From assembly GCA_008360975.2 (NCBI GenBank), contig CM039194.1:11704426-11768425 (forward strand): DNA of 64,000 nt, written 5' to 3'. The translations under genes were made by a program, and so were the position numbers. This document shows positions 1 through 13,600 of this stretch, piece by piece. This DNA comes from Lichenostomus cassidix (Eukaryota > Chordata > Aves > Passeriformes > Meliphagidae). Numbering within the stretch: position 1 is the stretch's first letter; every line of letters begins with the position of its first letter. The notes below the pieces were generated by a model that saw only the letters and a list, made by a program, of their open reading frames with translations, was not told where the DNA came from and did not search any database.

Positions 1-2878
<2,878 letters not shown>

Positions 2879-2879
<1 letters not shown>

Positions 2880-2884
2880 CACAT
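2879..2884 (-). promoter_or_regulatory. HNRNPH1: start-stop uORF overlapping the HNRNPH1 start codon
   Basis: The minus strand reads ATGTGATGCTC. An ATG at 2884-2882 is followed at once by TGA (2881-2879), and the A of TGA is the A of the main ATG (2879-2877). Human hnRNP H begins with two Met codons, so the bird sequence may have arisen by two extra bases between them. This last point is inference. Confidence 0.7.
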
Positions 2885-3770
2885 TGGGGGTGAGGCTCTG
2901 CTCTGTCTCGGCTTCTGTGGTTGCTGGAAAGACCAGAATGGACCCTTTGAGATGCTGCTCAGCACGGCCGCCACCCGCACCCCCTCAGAGCGCCCGGCGG
3001 CCCCCCTGGCCTGTGCCCCGGCCCTCCCCGAGCCTCCTCTGCCTCGGGCGCTGCCGCCTCACACACACGGTGCCGCTCCCGCCCCCGGCCCGCGCCCGGC
3101 CCCTTCCCCGCACGCACACATGGTGGGGCTCCGCGCTGCTTCTAGGGCTCCGAGCCTGATCCACTGTCCGGAGAGCGCCTAGTCCCGGTCAGGCGGCAGC
3201 GAGCGGGCGAGCCTGTGGCGAGAGCGCGCTAGGAAATGGCGGCGGGTGCTCCCGCTTCCGCTGGGCCGGGCCTTCCGCCGCACAAAGAGCGCGGTCCCGG
3301 GCGCCGCCTCGGCGGGCCCGTGGCGATGGCGCAGCGCCCGCGGCCGGTTCGCACAGAGCGACGTGTGGAGTGCCAGCACCGAGCACGGTGCGCCCTGCGC
3401 CGAGCACGAAAGCGGCTGCGGCGTGGCCGGGCGGGTGAGGGGCGGGTGAACCGGTGGGCCTGGCCCCGCCCCGAGACCCCGCGCGCCGCCCGCGCGCCTG
3501 CGCTGCCCGTGCGCCGCGAGTGCCCGCGCGCCGCCTGTGCGCACGCGCCGCCCGCCCGCCGCGCCGAACAAAGCCCCGGCCCCGCGCGCCCTGGGCACCG
3601 CTCGCCGCACTGCGCATGCTCCGCGCGCTGCCGCCCCCGCCCCGGCCCGGTTCCCGCGTGGCGCGGACAGCGGAGCGCTCTGAGCACACCGAGGTGTGCA
3701 GAACTAGCACTTACCAGCTTCAAAGGCTGACGCTACCCCACGTGAAACAATCTGCTCGCTTCGGTCACTG
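2880..3770 (-). promoter_or_regulatory. HNRNPH1: HNRNPH1 5' region and CpG island
   Basis: The stretch 2950-3700 is very GC- and CpG-rich, typical of a housekeeping promoter. A good minus-strand acceptor (GGTCTTTCCAG, near 2925) precedes the coding exon. A perfect minus-strand donor, CTG|GTAAGTGC, ends a possible non-coding first exon at 3715. The true transcription start cannot be fixed from sequence. A 20-codon minus-strand uORF with a strong start context (CCCACCATGT) runs 3121-3059; it only matters if this part is in the transcript. Long open frames in both strands here are GC-driven and were not annotated. Confidence 0.6.
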
Positions 3771-3880
3771 AAGCCTGGTGTGTTTGGAGGAGATGGGAAA
3801 AGAAGAGACAATGGGTCACAATTATGATAAAAGAAAGGAAAAGTTAATTCCCTCCCATTTCCTCCAAACACACCAGACTT
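3771..3880. repeat. 28-bp inverted repeat with 54-bp loop
   Basis: The arms are 3771-3798 and 3853-3880. They are reverse complements with two mismatches, each of which becomes a G-U wobble in one of the two possible RNA strands. The core is TGGTGTGTTTGGAGGA. It lies between the HNRNPH1 CpG island and DCK2, just upstream of the putative HNRNPH1 first-exon donor, so it may be at the start of, or just upstream of, that transcript. It could be a MITE-like relic or a functional hairpin. Confidence 0.85.
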
Positions 3881-4430
3881 AGCTAGATTTCACCCTGAAT
3901 CTCAGTATTACCGAGGAGGAAAGAGGAAACTGGAATAACTCATCATCTAAGAATCCTCCATCCCCTTTCCCCTTGAATAAGCGGGTCATGTTTCAACTTG
4001 TCTATGCAGGTGACTGAGGACCCATGCCTGGAGTTAAGCAGGCTCCTATAGCCCCTGTCACAGGTGTTTGGAGCCCAGAAGCTGCTCTGAGCAGTCTCTA
4101 GATGAACACCATTCACCCACGAGTGTGTCTTCTCCAGTCAGTACCAAAACGGACTGCGAATCTACATGGCCTCATCTCTCACGTAACTGTTTGACGTGTT
4201 GCGGACTACTAACAAACAAACACCCACTCCTACAGCTGGAGGCTTTCTATTTTTTTTTTTTTTAAAGCACATGCTCAAGTTTAGTTAAGTAAATCAAACA
4301 ACAAGGCGACCTCGTTTACAGTTAATGCAAATTAGATCAGTAAGTGGAACGGTGTTTGAGTCACTTCCTGCACTAAGTTCTCTTCTCCATTTCACTTGCT
4401 GAACGCCCATTTTATAACACCGCGGCGGCA
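3881..4430. other. intergenic spacer before DCK2
   Basis: Unremarkable DNA between the inverted repeat and the DCK2 promoter. It has a short poly-T run near 4251-4263. I see no gene. Confidence 0.6.
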
Positions 4431-4591
4431 GAAGGGCAGGAGCAGGGCAGGAGCGGCGGGGGAGGGGGCAGCGCCTCCGCCTCTTCCAGGGGAGGACTGG
4501 CGGGAAGCTGCCATCCCGCCCACCGGCTGGCGGGACGCTTAAAGTGCGCTGGAGCAGCCGGGAAGCCCTTGAGTTCCCGCGCAGCATCGCC
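4430..4591 (+). promoter_or_regulatory. DCK2 promoter/5'UTR with E2F-like cluster
   Basis: The GC-rich sequence directly upstream of the DCK2 start holds TGGCGGGAA (4498-4506) and TGGCGGGAC (4528-4536). Between them is a reverse-oriented TCCCGCCC (about 4514-4521). These match E2F-type sites. E2F control is usual for S-phase nucleotide-metabolism genes, so cell-cycle regulation is a reasonable inference. I see no convincing TATA box. Confidence 0.5.
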
Positions 4592-7500
4592 ATGTCTACC
4601 CCCGCCAAGCGGCACTGCCAGAGCCCCGCCGTCTCCCTCGAAACCAGCTTCCAGAAACGCCTCAGGAAGGTTTCCATCGAGGGGAACATCGGTGAGCTCG
4701 GCGGCGCGGGAGGCAGCTCAGGGCGGGAGGGAAGTACGGGGGGGAGGTCAGGCCGGGAGCACCTCAAGGGGCTGGGATGGCGGGGGAGACTGGGACAAAG
4801 ACGGACGGCTGCGGGGCTTACCCACCCGGCTCTGCGGGCAGCGGGGGGCTCTGCAGGAGAGCCGCGCCGGGACCCGAACCCGGAGCACGGCTGGGGCCGA
4901 TGGGGAGCCCCGCGGGCAGGGTACCCCGTCAGCCACACCGAGGCGCAGGGCTGGCTCGGGAGCACAAAGCCCCGGGTCACCCCGGCCTAGCTGCACCGCC
5001 TGTTCGCTCCCGCCCGCCCGCGCCAAGTCCCGGCGCCTGCGCAGCCGCTCTCCCGCTCCCCCCCCTGCGCTCCGCCTGCCGTGGAGCTCCTAAAATGTCG
5101 GCTGCGCTTCGGCCGCCCTTATCGCCCGCCCGACCGGGCGCGGGCCCTCTGGCGCGGCAGATTAGCACTGTTTGCGCCATGGTGCACCCGGCCGGCCCCG
5201 AGCCCCAACAGCCGCTAACAACCCTCAAAACTGCCCCCCGTCCATCAGTAGCACCAGAGCAATCAACCCCTGAACTGCTCTAATCTTCCGCAGCTGCGGG
5301 GAAGTCAACGTTCGTCAGGCTGCTGGAGAAACACAGTGATGAGTGGGAGATCATCCCCGAGCCCATCGCTAAGTGGTGCAACATCCAGACAGCCGAGGAT
5401 GAGTATAAGGTAAGTAGTATGGGCAGAAAGAAACTGCAGGGAGTTTTATGGCCAGGGAGCTATGCCAAAATCCAGCTATACTTGGTCTGCAGCAGCCAAG
5501 AGTCATCCCCACTATCATACCACAGTTGGTCAGGCACTCAAATTGTTATGGCAAGATACTACTGAATGTATATTCCAAATCACATCCCCTGCTCCACAGG
5601 AATCACACTAAAATCTGGGACTCAAACAAGCTACTCAAAGAAGCTGTCATGAAAACCACCCTCACCTGGGAAAAAAAGTCTCTTACGTCCTATGCCTAAG
5701 CATCTTCTTAAAAGTTTTTTTTTTTAAAGGCATCAATTCTTACTTAAACATACCAGAATTCTGGACTGAGAAAAGGTAGTAAGATCCTGCAAATACGTTG
5801 ATACTAGCTTTTTTTCTCTTGCCTTCTAGGAACTTACAACATCTCAGAAGAGTGGAGGAAACTTACTTCAAATGCTGTACGACAAACCCACAAGATGGGC
5901 TTACACGTTTCAGACTTATGCTTGCTTGAGCCGAGTAAAAGCACAATTAAAACCTGTTTCAGCCAAGCTACACGAAGCAGAACATCCAGTGCAATTTTTC
6001 GAGAGATCTGTGTACAGTGACAGGTAATTACTCTCACAGCAAAGCAAAAGCTCACATTAACAGCTCCAGGTCTTTAAAGACATGGAGCTGAGGAAACAAT
6101 ATTTAAACTAGTACCTGCAAGGAAGCAGGCTTAAGGCATTTTTTTCGATACCATCATTCAGTTTTAATGACAAGTGTTTTGGTAGTTCACTTTTGTCATT
6201 CCTGGCATGAGACTGATGTCTTTCATTACAGATACGTGTTTGCTTCTAACCTGTTTGAGTCCGGAAGCATAAATGAAACCGAGTGGTCTATTTATCAGGA
6301 CTGGCACACATGGCTTTTGAATCAGTTTCAATCAGATATAGAACTGGATGGCATGATCTATCTCAGAACCACACCTCAGGTATGCTCACTAAAAATGAAG
6401 GTTTTTCAGTTCCAACTTCGTTTTCCAGAGGCTTCAGAGGGTACAAAAAAGTTATTCTAGATTTAACTCGTTTATGTTCAGGCAAGCATTTGACATTAAT
6501 GCTCGCTAATGTCCAGCATTAGTCCTTCCAAGTTAAGGACCACTTGATCCGTTTAGCTGATTTAACCTACAACACATGATTAATGACCGGGTTTATATGG
6601 TTTTTTTCCAGAAATGCATGGAAAGGCTACAGTTGAGGGGAAGAGAAGAGGAGCAAGGAATTGAGCTTGAGTATTTGGAAAATCTCCACTATAAACATGA
6701 AACCTGGCTTCATGAAAGGACTATGAGGTAGGAACCAATTTTCTGCAGCAAGTTTCAACTTGCAGGAAAGGCTCTTTCCTACCTTGAACCTTAGTTTTTT
6801 CGAGTTTAGTGTAAGTCTAGCTTCACTCAGGCAGCTGGACAGACTTATCTTTAGACCCACTTCAGGTTTCAAGAGATGGAACTTCATCTAATTCAAAACC
6901 TTTGTTGCTAAGCATTAGCTTCAGCTAGGAAGTTTTACAGTTGTACCTCCAGCAAGGATATGGATTTTGCTAATTGGAAGGACACAGGAATAGGACAGAC
7001 AATGGTGTTCAGGGGCAAATCACATACATTTCTCACCATGCAGCTTTCCTGCTGCAATGGAAGGGGCAGACCAGGCCCCAACTGCCTATCAACTGGCAGG
7101 ACTTTATTTCAACAAAGTTTAAATATTAATCCTAGCTGCAATTTAAACAGTAATCAGAAAGGCTTTTGGCAAGCCTACACACAAGAAACCTAATCAGCAA
7201 CTGAGTGATCTCTGCACACCTTCCTTAAACTTCCTTACTGACTCTTACTGGCTTTCCCATCTAAGAAACCTCTAAACATGAAAGCAGACTCTAGATTTTT
7301 CCCCTAGTGGAGCCCAAAATATTTTACTGAATCGGAAGCATTACAATTCCAGGAAAAGTACATTATCAGTTCAATCTACTTGCTGAAGTTTCACGTAAGA
7401 TGACCCAAATGCTCAGGAGACAGAGGGCAATGCATATTGTGGAATTTTGGGAATGTTTACGTTATGTACTCATTCCAAACTTGTCAGCACGCACTTCCTG

Positions 7501-8939
7501 TGTTTGTAATAGAAACACTGAAGTTTGCAAGCACAAGTTAGAATGCTGTTTAGCACAAGTACCGCATTTTAGAAATGCCTTCCACACTCAGAAGAAAGAC
7601 TAACTGCGGCTCCCACTTGTTCCTCAATTGAAGCCAAAATGGTCTTGCTTACTTGCTTATGTCCAAGACATTTTAAATACCAGTCTTATAACCTGTTTAA
7701 GAGGTCATCCCCATGAAAGGAAGCTTTAAAAATGCATCTTGCTAAGTGGATTAAGTGGGGGAAACACAGGGCAAGGGAGACTAAAAAAAAATGCTCCATC
7801 TTACAAAATCAGTTCCTGGTAATTGATTCCGTGACTAGAATGAGCTAAAGGAAATTAAGGTAAAAACTATCTTCCTCCCCCACTTGTGCATTACAGATAG
7901 ACACGAAGAGTCCAGACTTGTGAAATATATGAAGAGCAATTAAGGACAAACATGACTTGGGCTTTATATTTAAGTTATGCGCATCAGCTTTAACATCTCA
8001 GGTGCATCATCATCTGACTAATGCTGCACCCTTGGAAAGCTACTCAAGAGCACGGGTCTTGTATGCAGAATATTTTATATCTTTTTACACAAACTATCTT
8101 CTTCCTTTTAACAGAGTTGATTTTGAGAACCTTAAGGACATTCCTATTCTCGTTCTGGATGTGAATGAAGAATTTAAGAACGATAAAATTAAACAGGAGT
8201 ACCTGATTGATAAAGTAAGTATCGAATACTACCTTTCTTCTGCAGTTATCATGCATGCAGTGACACTTCCAAACAGAGTTGGGAGGGAGAGTAAACAACC
8301 ATTTGAGGAAACACGATGGTAATGAAGAGTTCATTTGAGTCAGAACAGTGTTTACCAATTCCAAGGAAAGGCAAGACTTGGGAAGTAAATGCCAGAAAAA
8401 ATTCTGGTGGAGCTGTTTGGCCAGCCCATGGCAAAAAAAAAAAAAAGCAAACCAATCCAAACAACCCAAAACTCCTCCTAATACTTAAAGGCATGGGGAA
8501 GTACTCTCCTAGCAAACCCTGTAAATCATTTTCTTCATCTTGTTCTGGGTAATTTGAGATTACTGAAGAATGACTCCTTTAAGACAAGCCTAATTCCCTC
8601 AATTAAACATCTGTAAATAAACTGGGAAGGGGAGCACAATTATCAGTTGTAGGGGTATTTGTCATTATATCCTCATGGAAACCAGCAATTAATAGCTTAG
8701 TTTTGAACAGACACTCAAACACGCCATCTTTTACCTCACCCCTCTGGAAAGGCCACAAGCATTTCAGGCCATTAATTAAATGCAGGAGCCAAACATCACT
8801 GGTAAACTATAGAAACAAACCATTTCTTCCCAAAGAAAAGGAAAAGCCGGGTAATTAAGCTTTTAATGCACCGCATAATACATGTTTTCTTTCCTGATAG
8901 GTCAAGTATTTCCTGACTTCTTTAGAAGATGAAAATTAA
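4592..8939 (+). CDS. DCK2: deoxycytidine kinase 2-type deoxynucleoside kinase, complete
   Basis: This cytosolic or nuclear salvage enzyme phosphorylates deoxycytidine and related nucleosides to monophosphates. Coding exons are 4592-4691, 5294-5409, 5830-6023, 6232-6379, 6612-6727, 8115-8214 and 8901-8939. All have GT-AG borders; the sum is 813 nt (270 residues, against 260 in human DCK). The P-loop GNIAAGKST spans the first junction. The ERS motif with the base-selecting Asp is [17 protein letters not shown] keeps the Ala and Arg that favour cytosine in dCK, and the LID is RGREEEQG. It is clearly dCK-like but differs from human DCK through its length. Human DCK is on another chromosome (4q), whereas this copy lies beside HNRNPH1. 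I therefore call it the DCK2 paralogue lost in placental mammals. The start ATG is in a fair context (GCCATGT). Confidence 0.92.
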
Positions 8940-9049
8940 TTCGAATAACAAGTCCCTGAAGTTCACCTAACAATCTGTGTGTTCAAAGATTCACTTTAAA
9001 CAAATGCATTACCTGTATAGCTTATTTTAAAGCAAACGTGAAATATAAA

Positions 9050-10040
9050 AATACGGCTTGGGGTTTGTTTATTATTTTTCTTTGTCTGACCTGTACGGGA
9101 ATCAACAGAATTTTATGTATAGCTAAAAATAACAAATATGGGGTGCTTTGGTAATTTTTTTTTGTATATTCTCTGCTGTTAAATAAAGACTTAAAAGCCA
9201 TATTGCTTCTCGAGTGTCTCTCCCCGCGGGGGAGCTCAGCGGTTGTCTGAGGCCGACACCCAGTAAACAGATAGCAGGCGCTGAGCAGGGTTGTTTTGCA
9301 ACAACTGGCACGGGTTCACCATTTTAAGACGAGACTGATATGGCGTCCAGAAACCTTTACTTTCAACTTCTCCTTTACCGAATGGCCGTTTCCACCCCAT
9401 TTACTCTACTTAAGGCTGGACGTTAGACCTGTAATAAACTGTAATTTGCGCTTATCTCGTTTGCGATCGCCCCCCCACCCCACCCCCCAGCACGGGGAGG
9501 GACCCGCGGGCGCGGCGGGCGGTGGAGGCGGGACAGCGACCCCGGCAAGCCCCCCCGCCCCGGGCCCCGCCCGGCAGAGCACGCGGCGGGGGGGCAGGGG
9601 GTTGAGCGGCGCACGCGGCCGGGCCCGGCCCCGCCGCCCCCCCACCGCGCCACCGTGAGGCCTCCGCGACAACGGGCCCGGCCCGACGGCACCGCGACGG
9701 TCCGATCGCCCTTCCCCCCCGCGCCCCCGTTCCCTCCTGCCACCTCCTCCCCACCCGCCGTCGCCGGGCCTTACCCAAGCCGGGGATCTCGCCCTCGGTC
9801 TCCTCGGTGTGGCAAGGGTCCATCTTGGCCGCGCCTTCCCCGCAGGGGCCGCAAGAAGAACAAAGCTGGGCGGGGGCGCTCGGGCGCTGCGCGAACAGAA
9901 ACAAAAGCTCAGCGGCGGCCGAAGGGGCGCTCGGTGAAGGTGGATCGGGGCTCCGCGGGGGGTTTCTCGGCGCTCCCGCGGGGATGGGCCGCGATGCAAC
10001 CGCCGGGGGTCCGAGTACCGCCCGCTCGCTCCGGCTGCGC
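9050..10040 (-). other. putative compact unrecognised minus-strand gene, convergent with DCK2
   Basis: Inferred layout: the start of transcription would be near 10030 and exon 1 would include the ATG at 9824 (context GCCAAGATGG). Coding runs MDPCHTEETEGEIPGLG to a donor (GGCTTGG|GTAAGG) ending near 9774. An acceptor (TTTATTACAG) ends at 9432, and a minus-strand AATAAA lies at 9073-9068. The simple splice closes the frame after LTSSLK, giving only about 23 residues. A separate 54-codon minus-strand ORF lies in the putative last exon at 9400-9236 (starts MGWKRPFGKG, ends VSASDNR). I do not recognise either peptide. It could be a small-protein gene, a non-coding RNA, or an alternative upstream promoter of HNRNPH1 read through DCK2. 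Confidence 0.35.
9182..9187 (+). terminator. DCK2: DCK2 polyadenylation signal
   Basis: AATAAA lies 243 nt after the DCK2 stop codon and is the first canonical signal on the plus strand. The 3'UTR before it is AT-rich. Confidence 0.75.
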
Positions 10041-10056
10041 AGCGCTCGCTCCGCGC

Positions 10057-10125
10057 CTATAAATGGCCGCCGGCCGCGCAGCGCCGCGCGCTGACGTCAC
10101 GCGCCGCCCGCCCCCGCCAGCCAAT
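10057..10125 (-). promoter_or_regulatory. CCAAT / CRE / TATA-like promoter array
   Basis: In minus-strand order this holds a CCAAT motif (plus-strand CCAAT at 10121-10125), a full palindromic CRE TGACGTCA (10092-10099) and a TATA-like CCATTTATAG (10066-10057). The spacing suits a transcription start near 10030 and the minus exon with ATG at 9824. A full CRE suggests cAMP/CREB responsiveness (inference). Confidence 0.55.
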
Positions 10126-10265
10126 GGCCGCGTGACAAATTGAACGCAGCCAGTCACGTCCGGCCCCCCGCGCGCGCGGTGGGGGGGAGCCATGGAGGGG
10201 GGAGCGCGCAACCGCCGCGGGGGTCCCGCGAGCCCCTGTACCCCCCGCGCCCGCCGGTGGGCCCG

Positions 10266-10327
10266 GGTTCGAGTCCCCAGGGACCCGTGTTCGACTCTCA
10301 CCCCCTCCCTGGCTCCGGTTCGAGTCC
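10266..10327 (+). promoter_or_regulatory. two exact TFIIIC B-box motifs (plus a degenerate third)
   Basis: GGTTCGAGTCC occurs at 10266-10276 and again at 10317-10327, both matching the RNA polymerase III B-box consensus. A weaker TGTTCGACTCT lies between them at 10288-10298. No A box or cloverleaf is visible upstream, so these are not tRNA genes. They could be TFIIIC-only sites or tRNA-derived remnants. Confidence 0.5.
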
Positions 10328-10620
10328 CGCCCCCGCCCGTTCCGCTCCCCGGTTCCTGAACGTGGCGGCGGCCTTGTCCCTACCCTCCCGTCCCGCCCCG
10401 CCGCCTCCCGCTCGTCCCCGCTCCCCCGGCGCCCCTGCTCACTGCGAGCTGCGGCCGCGGCGCTCCGGCGGCGATCGGCGGCTCCGCGCACTGCAGCACC
10501 GCCCGCCGCCGGTGTCAGCTGGGCTCGGCTCCGCCTCCCGGCGCGGCGGGGGCCGGGCACGGCGGGGCCTGCGCAGGCTTGGCCGGGGAGGCCTCGGTGG
10601 ATCTCCTGTATGTTTGAGGG

Positions 10621-13600
10621 CCGTTCTGTGCCAGCCCGGGCCCGCCGAGTGCAGCCCGAGCTAAGCAGCCCCGCTCAGGCACTGCTGGCTCTGTTGGGGT
10701 TTGGCGCAGGAGGTGCTGGAGCTGCTGGCAATGCCCGGCTGGGCGCTGGCAATGGGCACTGCCCTCATGCCCTGTGCGCCCTCACACCGCTCTGCCAGCC
10801 ACACCGACCGCTCCACAGAGAACCATCAGCTGGAGCAACTTCAGGTTAAAACAGCTGCAAGAGAGCCCGTGCAATTTAACAGATAAGAGGTGACCTTAGG
10901 ACTGGAGGTGTGGTATCGAGTCCAGCTTTGTTTCTGGCCGGGTGGTAGTGAGTGTAAAGCAAATCCCTTTGCTAATCCCCGGTGAAGCCTTTTGCGTTTC
11001 TAGCAGTGAGATAATGATAATTTTTAGCTTTTTATAGTGCGTATTAATATCCATGCGCTGGGGTACATTTACTACGTGTCATTTTATTAGTCTTGATTGG
11101 TATTTTTAGTCCCCATTCCTGCATTTGAAAAAGGACAGAAAGTGGGTTTTCTGTTGTTTATGCATCATGAGCCACGTGATAAAATGGCTTTAAAGAGGCC
11201 TGTAATGGCTGTTCTCTTGCTATCTAATTTTTAGTGAGAAATAAAGCCTGATTGGCCTAATATTTTCTTGATCTTAAGTTTATTTAGTCAAACAGGATTC
11301 TGATCTAAGTTTTCTCTTTAGGGCTCTCTTAGGAAATTAAAATCATCCTATGTTCACACTAACAAGAAGTTCTGCATATCATTCCAGTGTTAGAAGAAAA
11401 GTCACATTACTTCTTTTTGCAAATATGTAACTGCTATGAATCTTAAGTAAAAACTCAGCCTGCCTTTGACATATCTCACAGTAAGTTTGGTACAGTCATT
11501 TCCAGGGGAAGAATGTGACTGTGAGCAGTGGGGGCAAGCAAAGACATAGTTATCTGAAGAGTTATGATTAGCCAATGTATATGCAGTGTTTGAAAGACAA
11601 AAATAATTAACAATTCAAATAGAATTACTGCTAACAGAGCAGCCCTTTTCCTCAGAGGCCGTGGCTGGTTATGTGCTTTGGCAAATGGCATGGTCCTATG
11701 GTATGTGAGCCCTTGCAGGGTGGGAGACAGGATGATAAAAATGTTCCTGGAAACACTGATGCAGGATCTTCCTTCCATGATTTCTTGTAGGACTCAGGCA
11801 TCATGTTTACCTGGATTTTTGTTTTATGGTGCAAGCCTGAAACCTGCACCTTCCCCTCCAACAGACCCAGTTGAACTCCAGTGAGTCTGTCACAGCTCAC
11901 ACTGCAGCTCTGGGTACATATTTTGTTTTTTTCCTGAAAGGGCTTTGTTCTATTTCAGAATTTCACTGTTTCATTCCTGCGATGGGGAAAGGCACACCTG
12001 CTGCCCAGAGAGCAGGGGAGAGGAGCTGCTGTTATTTTTCCATTTGCATTCCCAGAAGGTTTTGCCTCATTCAAGTCAGCTGGGGGACTGAGGGCTGTAA
12101 TCCAAGCTGAGCTCAGCCTGCTGGGTGTTGTAGTGCATCAGGTAGAAAATGGGCAAAGAGGTGGCCACCAGAGTAGAAATCTGCTGGAGAAATGATCACA
12201 TTTCTCAGGATGAGCCCCTGTGCAACATCCCAAATTCCCTACAGGTCCACGGAGAGGAGCCCCAGTCCAGCCTGCAGAGAGATGCATAAAGCAGAGTACA
12301 TATGTGAAGTGTTAAGCTGGACCAAAGTAAAGCTCTTGAAACCTGCTACCTGCTCAAGAATTTTCTGTTTTACACCTGTCTCTCTTTGTTATCTTGCTTA
12401 TGCTTCTTTCCAGGGTAAGAAAATAATGGAGAAAATCTGCAGCTCTGGTTTGAGGATTCCATAGTCATCCAAGCATATGGAGACACTTTTTGTGTCTGGG
12501 AGTAAAGCAGATGCTCATTTCTGAGTAGGCTTTGGAGATACTGTTGCAATGCAAAAAATAATTACCAATGATTCTTTCATGGGTCAGCATTTGCCATTAT
12601 AGGGAGAATTGATCAGAACTTAAATACCTGCTCTGAAGAGATGACAGAACTCACTGTCTGTCATCACTGCATGCACCTTCCCTTTCTTCCTTAGCTAAAT
12701 GTTATCCATTTCTTCTGCTGCCTCCATCACAAAGTTCATTTTTAATGTCTCAGCTGCCTGTGTTGCATGTGCCTCGTGTTTGCATATAAGCACCTACAAT
12801 TCAGGATCTTACGGTTAATCTGCAAACCTGATTAACTCTCAGTAAACACTGCTGCAGCTGACTTGCTTTTCATCTGAGATCTGAAAACAGGGAATACATG
12901 GAAGTCTCATACTACCAACGCTTTGTATGTTTCTCTGTGTGTGTGACCTCCAGTCAAAAGCCCTACAATTCAATTACAACTTTTCTGTAATTTCCCATGG
13001 CTTTGAAACAGCCTCTAGCTGTGACACTGTGACAAATAGAAGCTAAATAATGCTATTAAAAATGCATGATGTGTGTTCTGCCATATTAGATAACAGGGCC
13101 ATGTTCATCACCCAGTAATTCTGCCGGTTCACAGCTTTACCAGTGCAGCCTCCCTCCCGTGTTTTCTTTGGACAATTTAAGAAGATGTTTGGTTACACTT
13201 CACCTTTCTTCCTTTTCGCCTTTTTTTTTTTTAACCTTTATTCATTTGTCTGAAAATGGTGGTCTGCAGCACTGATTGGATGGAACTCATGTTTCCCAGC
13301 TTTCTTAAACTGGAAAACAACTGGGCAGGTTGATAAAATTGCTTTAGTGAAAAGCAGATATCCAAGTCCTTCATTCTCTCTGACGCCGCTGCTGCACTGT
13401 TTGAAGCTATCACCCTACCCTTTGTGCCAGCAGCTCACCCACAGCTTGTGCTCACCATCCTTTGCCACTGTCAAAATGGAAGAGTTGCCTCTGTTCTGCT
13501 CTCTTGATGGTTGCACCCTGTCAGGGCTGGGCTGGGAGTTCACCAGCCTGGTGTTTGTCCATTTGTCAATGGGACCCAGGCCTGTCACCATTTCAGTTTT

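Larger units (their letters stand above)
9470..10620. other. CpG island
   Basis: A block of about 1.15 kb is extremely GC- and CpG-rich, far above its flanks. It is placed just after the DCK2 poly(A) signal, so it is not the DCK2 promoter. Its many long open frames in all frames are composition effects. The clearest promoter logic within it points to the minus strand. Confidence 0.85.

Noticed and set aside
3179..3771. Open frames on both strands in the HNRNPH1 CpG island
   Set aside because: Arg/Ala/Pro-rich translations in all frames show a composition effect.
10230..10330. tRNA gene(s) suggested by B-box motifs
   Set aside because: No A box, acceptor stem or anticodon arm can be drawn at the right distance upstream.
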